Source: CAIXSC01 sp046349915 (GTDB taxonomy: Bacteria > Planctomycetota > Planctomycetia > Pirellulales > Pirellulaceae). From it: 64,000 nucleotides of DNA. A program made the translations under genes and the position numbers. The notes under the pieces were generated by a model, which was given only the letters and a program-made list of their open reading frames with translations, was not told the origin of the DNA and made no database searches. The stretch spans positions 1 to 64,000 of the forward strand of contig JAXMBL010000006.1 of the NCBI GenBank assembly GCA_046349915.1. Direction: 5' to 3'. Every line of letters starts with the position of its first letter. The first letter of the stretch is position 1. Of the stretch, positions 22,781 through 32,162 are shown piece after piece.

Positions 22781-25486
22781 TTATTCGCGAGTAATGAACT
22801 CGTCGAGATTCAACAGCACACGCGCCGCCGCGATCCAAGCGGCCGCTTCCGCTCGCGTCACGTCCGTCGGTAAATCGCCCGGCGCCAGTTCACTCGCCAA
22901 GGCCGAGTCCTTCTCAAAAGCCATCCGTTGCGACTCGATCAACTCAAGGAATCGCGCCAATTCGATGGACGATGGGGAACGCGCGAGTGTCGTGCGAAAC
23001 GCCAGTCGAGCTCGTTCTTCCTCGCTTGCGCAGTCCGCGACCAGCAAACTCCACCCTAAATCCCGAGCACACTCGACAAACGCCACATCGTTGGCCAGCG
23101 TGAGCGCCTGCAAGGGAGTGTTCGAACGAATGCGACGCGTACATGTCACATTAGCATTGGGCGCATCGAAGACGGTCAACATCGGGTAGGGCAGCGATCG
23201 CCAGAAGAACGTATACAACCCGCGACGATAGCGATTGGCGCCTGTCTCCGCCTTCCACGGCTTGGGGTCCTGCGTGAAGGCATAAACGCCCTCGGGTTGC
23301 GGCGGCATCACACTTGGCCCGCCAATCTCGCGAGTCAAGAGTCCCGAGGCGGCCAACGAGAGATCACGCACAATCTCCGCGTCCACTCGCAAACGATTCT
23401 GTCGAGCCAGCCACTCGTTACGCGGATCACGCGTTTCCAACTCGGCGCGTCGTTGCGACGACTGACGATAGGTCGCGGACGAAACCACGGTGCGCGCCCA
23501 CTGTTTGAGCGACCAGGGCGCGGAGGATACTTCACCCACACTGCCTTGCGATCGCCTCCCCTCAGCCGTCTTTTCGGCGGACGGATCTGGCAGCGAGCGT
23601 CCACCAGGCGCCACGACTTCGCAAGCCAGCCAGTCGAGTAGCTCGGGATGCGTTGGCGGCGAACCTTGCAGACCAAAGTCGTCTTCGGTCTCGACGAGTC
23701 CGCGGCCGAAAAGGTACTGCCATTGGCGATTGGCAATCACTCGAGGCGTCAGGGGGTTGGCGGGATCAACAAGCCAGCGAGCAAACTCCAGTCGACTTAC
23801 GGAAGCCGCCTGGGAAGAAATCGGGTGCAGCGCCGCGGGTACCGCGGGCTCGACTCTCACTCCCAAACTCAAGAAATCACCCCGCTTATGAATATGTGTC
23901 ACGCGAGGTTCGGCACGTTCCTTCAGGACCATCGTCTGCGGAATCTTCGGCTCAACTGCTCGCAGCTTCGCGATCTCTTCAAGCTCAGGAAAAGCAGTGC
24001 GAGCATGTGAGGTTTGCTTGTAATAGTCCTCCAGCGTCTTCTTGTTGGCGGCATCGCGTTTTTCGAGCGGCATGTCGTACGCCACCTGGATCGGTCCCGG
24101 CAACTGCGCTCGTTGCTGCACCGTCACCGTCTTCTCCCACGCCGCCTGGCTGGCTTCGAGTTCTTGACGACGAGCTTCGACTGCTTTCTCAAACTCGGCG
24201 ATCTGGCGACGAATCTCCGCTCGACGCTCCAAGTCGCCGCGTTCGACATTCAATGGCAAGGGAGCTTCGATCGTGGGTTCATCGCAGTTGTTAAGGATCG
24301 CAAAAAGCTGAAAGAACTCGCGTTGCGAAATCGGATCGTATTTGTGATTGTGACAACGAGCACATCCCAAGGTGAGCCCCAACCACACTTGCCCAGTGGT
24401 CGCCACTCGATCCGCGACCGCATCAACTCGAAACTGTTCCTGATCGGTCCCGCCTTCTTCGTTGATCAGCGTATTGCGGTGGAAACCAGTCGCCACAACC
24501 TGCTCGGTGGTGGCTTGGGGCAACAAGTCGCCAGCCAATTGTTCGATGGTGAATTGGTCGAAAGGCAGATCTTGGTTGATGGCGCGAATCACCCAAGCGC
24601 GATAGGGCCAGATCTCGCGACCAAAGTCACGCGTGTAGCCGTTCGAGTCGGCGTAGCGGGCCTGGTCGAGCCAGTAGCGTCCCCACCGTTCGCCGAACGC
24701 CGGATGGGCCAACCAGCGGTCAATTCGCCGTTCGATCGCATCTGGCCCTTGATCCGCCTCCAACTCGCTGACCTCATCGGCCGCTGGCGGCAGCCCCAGT
24801 AAGTCGATGGCAAGTCGCCGCGCCAACGTAGCTCGATCCGCCTCGGGCGACGGTTCCACTCCTTCTCGTTCCAATCGCTGCAACACGAAGGCGTCGAGCG
24901 GCCCGCGAGCGGAAGACGCATGTTGAATTGCGGGAATTGCCGGTCGAAGGGGACGCTGAAAAGCCCAGTGCTGGATCGAGACAGTTTCGGCCTTTTCACC
25001 TTCAGGCGCGGCGGCGCCCGCATCGATCCAACGAGCGAGTAGATCGATCTGCTCGGCGGTCAGCGGCGTCTTGCCCTCGGGCGGCATTCGCGACACATCA
25101 GGCAGGCCTCGCACGGCCTGGATCAACAGGCTATTGGCCGACTTGCCTGGCGCAATAGCAGGCCCACTGTCGCCGCCGGCGCGAAGCAACATGGCCGTAT
25201 CGAGTCGCAGTCCCCCTTCTTGCTTCCTGGTCCCGTGACACTCGCCGCAGTGTTTCGCCAACAGCGGCTTTACTTCGCGCAGATAATCTGGAGCAGATCC
25301 AGCAGGATTACTGGCGGAGGGTTCCGCGGCGATCACTGATCCCGCGGTCAGCACGATGGCCAACCCAATCGTCACGACCGCGTTCACGCTGAGCTGTGCA
25401 GCGACTATCGGTCCGTGTGTCGCGAAACGCCCGATTGGACGACGTTGGAATTCGTAGCGATCCACGACCATTCTCTCCCGTCTCAT
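22781..25486 (-). CDS. PSCyt1/DUF1549/DUF1553 exported protein
   Basis: This 901-residue exported protein has a signal segment around 33-53 (VVTIGLAIVLTAGSVIAAEP), then a planctomycete cytochrome c-like domain with CGECHGTRKQEGGLRLD and SRMPPEGKTPLT. DUF1549 follows with a Trp/Arg-rich region (FGERWGRYWLDQARYADSNGY) and CARCHNHKYDPI, then a Glu/Arg-rich coiled-coil stretch at about 410-450. DUF1553 closes it with TPRVIANRQWQYLFGRGLVETEDDFG and NTPLQALTLANDVAFVE. Two ATGs five codons apart are possible starts. It pairs with the DUF1501 gene downstream. Heme attachment through CGECH is likely; function unknown. Confidence 0.9.
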   Translation of the reverse strand: MRRERMVVDRYEFQRRPIGRFATHGPIVAAQLSVNAVVTIGLAIVLTAGSVIAAEPSASNPAGSAPDYLREVKPLLAKHCGECHGTRKQEGGLRLDTAMLLRAGGDSGPAIAPGKSANSLLIQAVRGLPDVSRMPPEGKTPLTAEQIDLLARWIDAGAAAPEGEKAETVSIQHWAFQRPLRPAIPAIQHASSARGPLDAFVLQRLEREGVEPSPEADRATLARRLAIDLLGLPPAADEVSELEADQGPDAIERRIDRWLAHPAFGERWGRYWLDQARYADSNGYTRDFGREIWPYRAWVIRAINQDLPFDQFTIEQLAGDLLPQATTEQVVATGFHRNTLINEEGGTDQEQFRVDAVADRVATTGQVWLGLTLGCARCHNHKYDPISQREFFQLFAILNNCDEPTIEAPLPLNVERGDLERRAEIRRQIAEFEKAVEARRQELEASQAAWEKTVTVQQRAQLPGPIQVAYDMPLEKRDAANKKTLEDYYKQTSHARTAFPELEEIAKLRAVEPKIPQTMVLKERAEPRVTHIHKRGDFLSLGVRVEPAVPAALHPISSQAASVSRLEFARWLVDPANPLTPRVIANRQWQYLFGRGLVETEDDFGLQGSPPTHPELLDWLACEVVAPGGRSLPDPSAEKTAEGRRSQGSVGEVSSAPWSLKQWARTVVSSATYRQSSQRRAELETRDPRNEWLARQNRLRVDAEIVRDLSLAASGLLTREIGGPSVMPPQPEGVYAFTQDPKPWKAETGANRYRRGLYTFFWRSLPYPMLTVFDAPNANVTCTRRIRSNTPLQALTLANDVAFVECARDLGWSLLVADCASEEERARLAFRTTLARSPSSIELARFLELIESQRMAFEKDSALASELAPGDLPTDVTRAEAAAWIAAARVLLNLDEFITRE

Positions 25487-25563
25487 CCTTGGCCGCGTGC
25501 GTCTCTTTCACCAGCCGATGCGTCATGATCCACGTGGGTCACTCCACGGCGCTAGTAATACGT

Positions 25564-25857
25564 TTACTCGCCCGCGGCCTTGAACTCGCCCACAATCTGT
25601 CCTTTGACCACGGTGAAGATCATGTTGCCTTCATCCAGGCTCGCCGTGGGCAACAACAGTCGATCCGCCTCTTGCAAGATCTCCGCCGACGCTTCCTTCG
25701 AGGCATATTTCTTGTCGAGCACAATGAGCGTGCCCGCGACGGTGCCGTTGTCGAGGTAATGCAGTTCGAGAACGGCATCGTCCCCTTTGCCGTCAATATG
25801 CACCAAGTATCGCTCGGACGATGAAGTGCGGATGGCTCGAGTAAAACGGACGTTCAT
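25564..25857 (-). CDS. Small unrecognised protein
   Basis: This 97-residue protein has no family I can name. AGGAG lies eight bases before the ATG, and the composition is that of a soluble alpha/beta protein: RYLVHIDGKGDDAVLELHYLDNGTVAGTLIVLD, then ASAEILQEADRLLLPTASLDEGNMIFTVVKG. There is no signal or membrane segment. It starts five bases after the DUF4236 gene, so the two are one operon. It is probably real on ribosome site, spacing and protein-like composition. Confidence 0.7.
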   Translation of the reverse strand: MNVRFTRAIRTSSSERYLVHIDGKGDDAVLELHYLDNGTVAGTLIVLDKKYASKEASAEILQEADRLLLPTASLDEGNMIFTVVKGQIVGEFKAAGE

Positions 25858-25862
25858 GGCGA

Positions 25863-26090
25863 TTACTCCTGATCGGCCGGTTCATCGACGGCCGCTTTCT
25901 TTTTCTTGGCGCTATGCGTCTTGTTGTAACGAAGTCCGGTTCCGGGGACGCTCATCGACGAGTAGCGTCGCCCCTTGGAGTTCACTCCGGTGCGAAAGCC
26001 GGCGAGTCCAAATGAGTAAGAGATTCCGGACTTGCTGAAGTTAATGCGGAACGGGCCGAGATTAATCGACCGACGGAATGACCAGCCCAC
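25863..26090 (-). CDS. DUF4236-type small protein
   Basis: The 75 residues fit DUF4236: WSFRRSINLGPFRINFSKSGISYSFG, then GRRYSSMSVPGTGLRYNKT, and a Lys-rich end. The family pattern is an RRS...GP.R.N.SKSG...S.G start and a PGTGL.Y end. The start is a GTG with GAGGAG six bases upstream. Function is unknown. It lies between the WD40 gene (36 bases away) and the small unrecognised gene, all on the minus strand. Confidence 0.8.
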   Translation of the reverse strand: MGWSFRRSINLGPFRINFSKSGISYSFGLAGFRTGVNSKGRRYSSMSVPGTGLRYNKTHSAKKKKAAVDEPADQE

Positions 26091-26126
26091 AACTCGCTCC
26101 TCGGTTTCCTGGAATTGATGGTCTTT

Positions 26127-27197
26127 TTAAGCTTCAAACTTCCAAACGAAAATCGGCGACTTATTGGTGACGTACGTTCCGTCCTTATTCACGGGGCGTC
26201 CGTTGCCATTGCTCCCCGCGTTGGTGGCGACTACGGCGAGCCGTTCGCCATCGGGGTGAGCCGCGACACTTTGGCAATTTACCATTTTCTTGGTTAGGAA
26301 GGCGGGTTCCTTGGCGTCCAGCTTCTGGGCGATCAATTGTCCGCTCCCTGGCGTTCCCGACGTGGAAACCACGAGGTAACCACGCGGATGGAACAACAGA
26401 TCCGAGACAAAACAATCGTTAGGTTGCCCGAAAGTGAAGGTTTGCTTGAGCTCCGCGGTGTTATAGTCGAACACCAACACCGTCGGCGCCCCGGTAACCG
26501 ACCCGCCATTCTTCGGTATGGTCCCTCCCACCGCCAGCCATTTTGACTCGGCGTCCAGCGCCAAGCAACGCACTCCCCCAGTATCTTGCAAGCGATCGTA
26601 TTTGAACAACACCCCGGCATCGAACTGGCGGACGACCTTGAGTGATTCAAGATCCCAGAGTTTAACTTGCCCCTTGAGGTCGCCCGTCAGCAACGTCTGG
26701 GAGTTTCCCACGAAGCGAACGCAGGCAACATCTCCGTCGAGCGAGCCGTTGCGTGGGGTGAAAGCAGGCCCCTCGCCGAGGGCGAAATCGAGTTGCTTGG
26801 CGCCGTCGGCCGCCGACCAGACTCGCACTCGCTTGTCGATCCCGCACGTCGCCACTCGCTGGCCATCGCCGCTGACCGCGACATCCCTGATCCAGCCATC
26901 GTGAGCATCGGCTACTTTCCATTTCGCGGCCGCGGCCTCGCCCGCATAGGAGCCGCAGCGGAGCTGTCCCCAGGAGTCGGCCGAGTAGAGCAATTCGCCC
27001 GTCGCCGCGCAGGAGAGCGCCGTGGCCCACCCGCCATGACCTTCCAATGCCGCCCGCTCCGGCAGCGACTCGTCAGTCACATCCCAGCGGCGCACTCGGC
27101 CATCATGACTGGCAGCCAACAAGTACTTTCCGCACGGGGTGAAACGAGCCAAGGTCACTTGCGGGTCAGCGTCGATCGATTTGAGTTCTTTAAGCAT
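26127..27197 (-). CDS. WD40-repeat protein
   Basis: The 356 residues form a WD40 beta-propeller of about six or seven blades. Typical units are DPQVTLARFTPCGKYLLAASHDGRVRRWDVTD, IRDVAVSGDGQRVATCGIDKRVRVWSAADG and CVRFVGNSQTLLTGDLKGQVKLWDLES. There is no clear signal peptide, so it may be cytoplasmic or exported by association. It lies 18 bases after the DUF1501 gene in a DUF1549-DUF1501-WD40 series, an arrangement often seen in planctomycetes, and so is probably a partner of those proteins. Confidence 0.9.
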   Translation of the reverse strand: MLKELKSIDADPQVTLARFTPCGKYLLAASHDGRVRRWDVTDESLPERAALEGHGGWATALSCAATGELLYSADSWGQLRCGSYAGEAAAAKWKVADAHDGWIRDVAVSGDGQRVATCGIDKRVRVWSAADGAKQLDFALGEGPAFTPRNGSLDGDVACVRFVGNSQTLLTGDLKGQVKLWDLESLKVVRQFDAGVLFKYDRLQDTGGVRCLALDAESKWLAVGGTIPKNGGSVTGAPTVLVFDYNTAELKQTFTFGQPNDCFVSDLLFHPRGYLVVSTSGTPGSGQLIAQKLDAKEPAFLTKKMVNCQSVAAHPDGERLAVVATNAGSNGNGRPVNKDGTYVTNKSPIFVWKFEA

Positions 27198-27215
27198 GGT
27201 TGTTTGAGACCTTCG

Positions 27216-28520
27216 TTACGCGACCACTTCGTTAATCACCGCGCAATCGTCATGTGCCAAGGGAAGAGGTTGTCCCTTGTTGTCGTACTCGGTCTTCTTC
27301 GAGTCGATGCCGAGACAGTGGAACCACGTGTGAAACAGGTGGCCGATGTCGTGTTCGGGAGACTTTACCCATGTCCCGACGTCGTTGGTCTCGCCGACCA
27401 CGACGCCGCGTTTCAATCCACAGCCCGCCATCGCGATCGACCATGCCTCGGGCCAGTGATCTCGCCCCACATGCCCATTGATACGAGGAGTCCGCCCAAA
27501 CTCGCTCATCGCAATCACCAGGACGTTATCCAGCATTCCGCGTTCGGCCAAATCCTCGATCAAGGCCGCGAACGGCTGATCGAAGCGACACGCGAGACTG
27601 AGGTGCGCGTTGAAGTTGTCGCCGTGAGTGTCCCAACCGTACGAGTTGACTTTGACGAAGGTCACCCCTGCTTCAAGCATCTTGCGAGCTTGAAGCATGT
27701 GTCGCCCTAGCTCGTGGGTTCCATAACGTTCGACATCCTTGGGGTCGAATTTGGAAGTGTCGAACAGATCCTGTCGCTTCATCAGCGTCCGAGCCATATC
27801 GTAAACGTAGCTGGACGCCTCATTCACCGTCGGCCTGCGTTTCTGGGAGTAACGACGGTTGGCCGCGGCTCGCAACACGTTCCGCTCGTCGTCGTCCGCT
27901 TCCGACAATCCCTCCGGCCGCACCATATTCTCGGGCGGCTTGCCATCGCCGAACGCGAGTGCTCCGAACTTCGGACCCAGAAAACCGGCATCTTGATGAA
28001 TAAACCCGCCCGACCCCGGCTTGATCCAAACATAAGGCGGCAAGTTGCTCTCGCCCGGGCCGAGGAACTTGGCGACCGCCGAACCGAAGTAGGGATACGT
28101 TACACCTCGATTTTTGGGATCGCCGCGCTGAATGCGAGCGACTCCCGCCGAATGCGAATTGTCTTTCGTACAGACGCTGCGCACGATGGCCAAATGGTGC
28201 ATCTGTCGAGCCGACTTGGGCAGCAACTCGCTGACATGCGTTCCAGGTACGGAGGTGGGAATTGCTCGAAACGGCCCTCCGAACTTGGTCCCCGGCTTCG
28301 GGTCCCAACTCTCCAACTGGCTCATCCCGCCATCCAGCCAGACAAACAGCACTTGCTTCCGCTTCTTCGCCACTTCATCCGCGACCGCAGGATGAATCAG
28401 CGAGCCCATCCCACACTGGCCGAGAGACATGCCAGCCGCCACGCTTGCCGCCGCTCCTCCCAAGAATCGTCGTCTTGACCAATCATGCTCCCACGGTCGG
28501 CAAAGCGATTCGTCCGCCAT
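27216..28520 (-). CDS. DUF1501 exported sulfatase-like protein, copy 3
   Basis: From the ATG at 28520 the protein is 434 residues. The Tat motif is SRRRFLGGAAASVAAGMSLG; the fold markers are QVLFVWLDGGMSQLESWDPKPG, AIVRSVCTKDNSHSAGVAR, GVTFVKVNSYGWDTHGDN, LVIAMSEFGRTPRINGHVGRDHWPEAW and GVVVGETND. The start is chosen for GAGGGAA upstream and direct entry into the leader; the frame stays open further upstream into the gene ahead but without a ribosome site. It is the middle gene of the DUF1549-DUF1501-WD40 group. Confidence 0.9.
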   Translation of the reverse strand: MADESLCRPWEHDWSRRRFLGGAAASVAAGMSLGQCGMGSLIHPAVADEVAKKRKQVLFVWLDGGMSQLESWDPKPGTKFGGPFRAIPTSVPGTHVSELLPKSARQMHHLAIVRSVCTKDNSHSAGVARIQRGDPKNRGVTYPYFGSAVAKFLGPGESNLPPYVWIKPGSGGFIHQDAGFLGPKFGALAFGDGKPPENMVRPEGLSEADDDERNVLRAAANRRYSQKRRPTVNEASSYVYDMARTLMKRQDLFDTSKFDPKDVERYGTHELGRHMLQARKMLEAGVTFVKVNSYGWDTHGDNFNAHLSLACRFDQPFAALIEDLAERGMLDNVLVIAMSEFGRTPRINGHVGRDHWPEAWSIAMAGCGLKRGVVVGETNDVGTWVKSPEHDIGHLFHTWFHCLGIDSKKTEYDNKGQPLPLAHDDCAVINEVVA

Positions 28521-28600
28521 CTCGATTCCCTCACTTGAAATAGACCGCCAGCTCTTTGGCACTCGATCCCGCTCGTGGAGCTCTCGTGAACAATGCGACT

Positions 28601-30211
28601 CTAATGGTTGATGCCGAACTCGGTGCTCGACAGCAACGCCCACGCGAGTCGTCCCCAGGCCGCGGGGCGACCGTCCGCGTGTTTGCCCATGACTTCGACC
28701 ACTTCGGCGCGTTCCTCGTCGGTCGGCTTCCGCGACAACACGGCCAAATACAATTCATCCGCGGCTTGAGCAGGGTCTGACATCGCTTGCAGACGATGAA
28801 CGAGATTCCCATCGCGAGGTTGGAGCCAACCGAGTACAACCGAGTCGTTCATCAGAAAAAGGGCCGCTTTGACGCTCGGCGCAAACTCGACTTCAGGTTC
28901 CTTGGGAGGATTCGCGAAAGCCTTTGCGAACCGCTCTCGGAGTTTATCCCACTGCTCCGATTTCTCGCGTTCGCGATCCGCTTCGCCAGCCGCGGTCACC
29001 ACACTGGCTAGCAACTGTTCGGCGGAAAGGGGCTTCTCGAGCGCCACGCGATAGCTTTCCTCCGGCGCCTGATCCGCGACAACTCCTTCGGGAAGCTGCG
29101 ACGAACGCTGGTAGGTTTCGGTGCGAGCCAGTTGAGCCAACAGCCAGCGCATATCATATCCATGCCCCGCGAACTCGTCGGTTAACAATTCCAGGACCTC
29201 GGGATGGGATGGCGGATTCTCCGAGTGGTGCAAGTCGAGCGGGTGCACGAGCCCACGCCCCATCAGCATCCACCAAAGACGATTCGCCATGTTGCGCGAG
29301 AACGCTCGGTTCTCCGGTCGCGGCAATTGCTCGCTCAGCAGCTTGAGCGTGCTGAACTTGAGCACACCCGGCGAATTGGTCTTACGATCGGGCGGCGTGA
29401 GATACTCCTCGCCCGGCTTCATCTCCGGCAGTTCAACTTCCGTACCGCCCGGCAGTTTCGGACCAATCGTCTTGGGCTCCTGTACGAACACCGACGTGAA
29501 TTCCACCTTCTTCTTCAGCGGTAATTCGGCGAGTGCCGGGAACTTCACATCCTTGCGAATCTGAGCCTGCCCCACAAAGGCGAACAAGCCTTGATAGTAG
29601 TCCTGGGTATAGTCCTTCACGAACAAGTGATCGTGACATTGAGCACATTGGACGTCCACTCCAAGAAACAGCCGTCCCACATCTCGCACCATGCCCGGCA
29701 CGTCGACGGGATTCTGTCCGTAGTTCTCGAGTCGTTTGGTGAAGAAGAACGCCGATCCGCGAGTCGACTCGTCGGCGACATCCGACCAGATCATCTCACG
29801 CACCATGCGGTCCCATGGCTTGTTGGCCGCCACCGACTCCGTCAAGTACTTCTTCCACTCGGGAGCATCCCCTTGTCGCTCCATTAACATGACGTGCAAC
29901 ACATCGGCCATCCGCGCGGCATGGTCGGGGGACGACAACAAGCGATCAATCAGACGTTCGCGTTTATCGACGCCCTGGTCGCCGAGAAACGCGCGAGCTT
30001 CTTCGGACGTCGGAATACGCCCCGCCAGATCGAGATACAACCTGCGCAGAAACTCGGCGTCATCCGCCCGTGAGCTCGCGGGCCCATTCAGCTTCTGCTG
30101 AATCAGGGCATCGATCCGCGGAGCCAGCGGTTCGCCGCCCCAGGCAATGACGGTCGTCAAACATGCGAACACGCAGGTCAACACGCCGAACTTCACGCGA
30201 ATTCCGTGCAT
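28601..30211 (-). CDS. DUF1549/DUF1553 exported protein, short form
   Basis: From the ATG at 30211 (536 residues) the protein has a signal peptide (VLTCVFACLTTVIAWGGE), then DUF1549 with AEFLRRLYLDLAGRIPTSEEA and VDVQCAQCHDHLF (CxxCH), and DUF1553 with NRAFSRNMANRLWWMLMGRGLVHPLDLHHSENPPSHPEVLELL. It lacks the N-terminal PSCyt1 domain of the 901-residue paralog. The track frame opens at an upstream TTG without a ribosome site. It is first in a minus-strand group with DUF1501 and WD40 genes. Confidence 0.88.
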   Translation of the reverse strand: MHGIRVKFGVLTCVFACLTTVIAWGGEPLAPRIDALIQQKLNGPASSRADDAEFLRRLYLDLAGRIPTSEEARAFLGDQGVDKRERLIDRLLSSPDHAARMADVLHVMLMERQGDAPEWKKYLTESVAANKPWDRMVREMIWSDVADESTRGSAFFFTKRLENYGQNPVDVPGMVRDVGRLFLGVDVQCAQCHDHLFVKDYTQDYYQGLFAFVGQAQIRKDVKFPALAELPLKKKVEFTSVFVQEPKTIGPKLPGGTEVELPEMKPGEEYLTPPDRKTNSPGVLKFSTLKLLSEQLPRPENRAFSRNMANRLWWMLMGRGLVHPLDLHHSENPPSHPEVLELLTDEFAGHGYDMRWLLAQLARTETYQRSSQLPEGVVADQAPEESYRVALEKPLSAEQLLASVVTAAGEADREREKSEQWDKLRERFAKAFANPPKEPEVEFAPSVKAALFLMNDSVVLGWLQPRDGNLVHRLQAMSDPAQAADELYLAVLSRKPTDEERAEVVEVMGKHADGRPAAWGRLAWALLSSTEFGINH

Positions 30212-30324
30212 GGGGTGAGTCGCCAATCAGGAGGATGGATCGGGCGGGAACTAGCAGCATATCAGCTTCCCGCAACGCATCAAGCGCGATGGATATTCAC
30301 AGAGGCGTATTCGTCCCGAAAGCC

Positions 30325-31424
30325 GGAAGTCGGTCAACCACGGACCAAGCGGATGACACCGATAAAGGCGGAGCGGGGCCCCCGTTGCGCGTCATTCGTA
30401 TTTGTCTATCTAATCGCCACTGCTGACGCTTCATCGTACATTGCCTACACAGTATTCTCTGAACATGGCTAACCAGTGAATGGCAGCGAGTTTTCGCGAC
30501 ACTCAAGCATGACTGCACCACTTTACCGTTCCCTGATCTGGCAAACGCCACTCGCCGTGGCGGCTTGGTGCTGGACCATCTCGCGGCTCTTGCCCTGGCA
30601 GGGATCGGCATAAACTGTCTGCGAGTCGCACGAACGGAGTTCACCGACGAAACTCGTCGAGACCTGATCCACGCCCTCGAACGCTACGAAGCGGAACGCG
30701 AACCCTTGGGTGAGATCGAGCAAAGGGATGCCAAGTGGGAAGCCGCATGTGGCCAGCAAGGCGTCGATCACTCAGGGGATGGAGAGATCCCAGATGAAGA
30801 TCTGGTCGATGAAGACTCCGATATCCCGGTGACGCAACAGCGATCGATACTGCAAGCGATCAGCGAATTCTCCCGTCTACCCCAAGCCGAGAAACAGACG
30901 ATTCACAACGAACAAGAGTTACGCGGATTGGCCCTCTCGCGACTCTTGACGGTCGATTTGGCTTTGCGTTGCCACCACCACCGGTACTCTCGCTTCCCAG
31001 GTTCTCTAGCGGATTTATCGCCCGAGTTTCTGACGATAATGCCGGACGATCCATTTACTACTGCCCGCTTTATCTATCGTCCCCACGACGCCTCATTCAT
31101 GCTCTACAGCCCAGGTCCCGACAGAACGGACAACGGCGGCAACTTCGGCCCCTGGATTTATGTCGTAGGCGGCGGATACGACTTTTCGCTCGACGGAGAA
31201 GACTATCAACCCAAAGACCGGAACGCGCTGCCTGGCCCCAGTCTCCTGAGTCGACTTTGGTCTCGAATCTTGCAGCGCCACGACCACTGATTCCTTGCGA
31301 TCTTCTGGTTGAACAGTGTCAGATTTACGGAATTGATGGCTGCCGAGCACGGCAGCCAGTCAGCCACGAATTGCTCGAATGCCACGGAATGTTGTGTACC
31401 ACGAATCGCTCGAATTTCACGAAT
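30325..31424 (+). repeat. Long direct repeat, copy A
   Basis: Similarity to 39863-40687 begins at GGAAGTCGGTCAACCACGGA and ends near CTCACGAAT/TTCACGAAT. The copy contains a 241-codon gene. It has about 200 bases (about 30365-30560) and about 70 bases after the stop that copy B lacks. The two copies lie in the same orientation around the metal efflux/ClC block. Confidence 0.85.
30565..31290 (+). CDS. 5'-truncated gene of duplicated segment, copy A
   Basis: The 241 residues resemble the C-terminal part of large uncharacterised planctomycete proteins ending in RYSRFPGSLADLSPEFL...DPFTTARFIYRP...FMLYSPGPDRTDNGG, a pattern recalled also from pseudopilin-like tails. The frame begins abruptly at a TTG with no ribosome site and no leader, in ALAGIGINCLRVARTEFTDETRRDLI, which looks internal to a larger protein. 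Copy B differs at about 22 of 241 residues by eye. Both are probably remnants, though the frames are intact and the differences cluster toward the C-terminus. Confidence 0.6.
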   Translation: MVLDHLAALALAGIGINCLRVARTEFTDETRRDLIHALERYEAEREPLGEIEQRDAKWEAACGQQGVDHSGDGEIPDEDLVDEDSDIPVTQQRSILQAISEFSRLPQAEKQTIHNEQELRGLALSRLLTVDLALRCHHHRYSRFPGSLADLSPEFLTIMPDDPFTTARFIYRPHDASFMLYSPGPDRTDNGGNFGPWIYVVGGGYDFSLDGEDYQPKDRNALPGPSLLSRLWSRILQRHDH

Positions 31425-31614
31425 CCGGAGGGAAGACGGGAAGTACGTTAGCTGTTCGGAGATTCAATCGCTTCTTGCGAGCATCTAGCGCCGAGGCTCG
31501 CGTGGCTTCTTTGCGATGCCGCCAGCGTAAGCACTTCGCGGCTGATTTCCGATGGTTAAAGATCAATTGACCTACCTAGCCTCAACACCTAGAATCCGAC
31601 TCATAAGGTGTCTT
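31291..31614. other. Non-coding stretch between copy A and the efflux operon
   Basis: This contains the end of the long direct repeat (to 31424), including ACCACGAATCGCTCGAAT, and otherwise no credible gene. The promoter of the efflux operon should lie in its last 150 bases; no metal-regulator operator was recognised with confidence. Confidence 0.45.
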
Positions 31615-32100
31615 ATGCGTCCTTTCGTCAGCCTCGCCACGATCATCGCCCTTTGTGGGCATGCGTTCTTGGGGTGTTGCGTTCATCACGCACACGCCAG
31701 TCAATTCGAACGTACTTGTCACTCGCATCTCGACCATGATCACGAAGGCCTGACCGAATCCTGCGATGCCGTTCACGCCCAGGAGACTTCGCTTTCCTGT
31801 GAAATGAACACGTCCTGTGAAATGAACACGGTCGCTGAAATAGTCGCGGCATGTGAGATAAGTGAGGCAGATCACTCGCATCATTCTTGCCGCGACGTTG
31901 CATGCACCTTGTTTTCCGATAGCAAGTCCACCGTTGCTTCAAGCCTCGTTGTCCGCCAAGCAGTTTGGTTGGTGATCGCTTGCCCCGTGGACACCGCGAC
32001 GACGGCTTCCTCGATCGTCCAATGGCGACGACATTTGCCTAGACGCAGCGCCGTTGTCGGACTTCCGCTCTATCTCATCAATCAGGCCATATTGACCTGA
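31615..32100 (+). CDS. Small exported His/Cys-rich protein of metal efflux operon
   Basis: From the ATG at 31615 (AAGGTG six bases upstream) the protein is 161 residues. It has an N-terminal signal or anchor (RPFVSLATIIALCGHAFLGCCVHHAHAS), then many His, Cys and Met: CHSHLDHDHEG, SCEMNTSCEMNT (an internal duplication) and ADHSHHSCRDVACTLF. I recall similar HA.LGCC.HHAH proteins ahead of CusBA-type operons in planctomycetes. It probably binds the exported metal in the periplasm; this is inference from composition and position. Confidence 0.75.
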   Translation: MRPFVSLATIIALCGHAFLGCCVHHAHASQFERTCHSHLDHDHEGLTESCDAVHAQETSLSCEMNTSCEMNTVAEIVAACEISEADHSHHSCRDVACTLFSDSKSTVASSLVVRQAVWLVIACPVDTATTASSIVQWRRHLPRRSAVVGLPLYLINQAILT

Positions 32101-32106
32101 TTGTCT

Positions 32107-32162
32107 TGGCCGGCTTGCCCTGGCCGGCTTGCCCTGGCCGGCTTGCCCTGACTGGCTTGCCC
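32107..32162 (+). repeat. 14-bp tandem repeat, four units
   Basis: TGGCCGGCTTGCCC is repeated three times exactly and a fourth time with two changes (TGACTGGCTTGCCC). It lies directly after the His/Cys-rich gene in the leader of the adaptor gene. The units contain GCCGGC palindromes, so the RNA could form alternative hairpins. Confidence 0.85.

Noticed and set aside
21587..22873. 428-codon plus-strand frame across the DUF1501 and DUF1549 genes
   Set aside because: It spans two genes on the other strand and has no recognisable domain or start signal.
26667..27710. 347-codon plus-strand frame across the WD40 and DUF1501 genes
   Set aside because: Shadow frame of high-GC coding DNA; both minus-strand genes are well supported.
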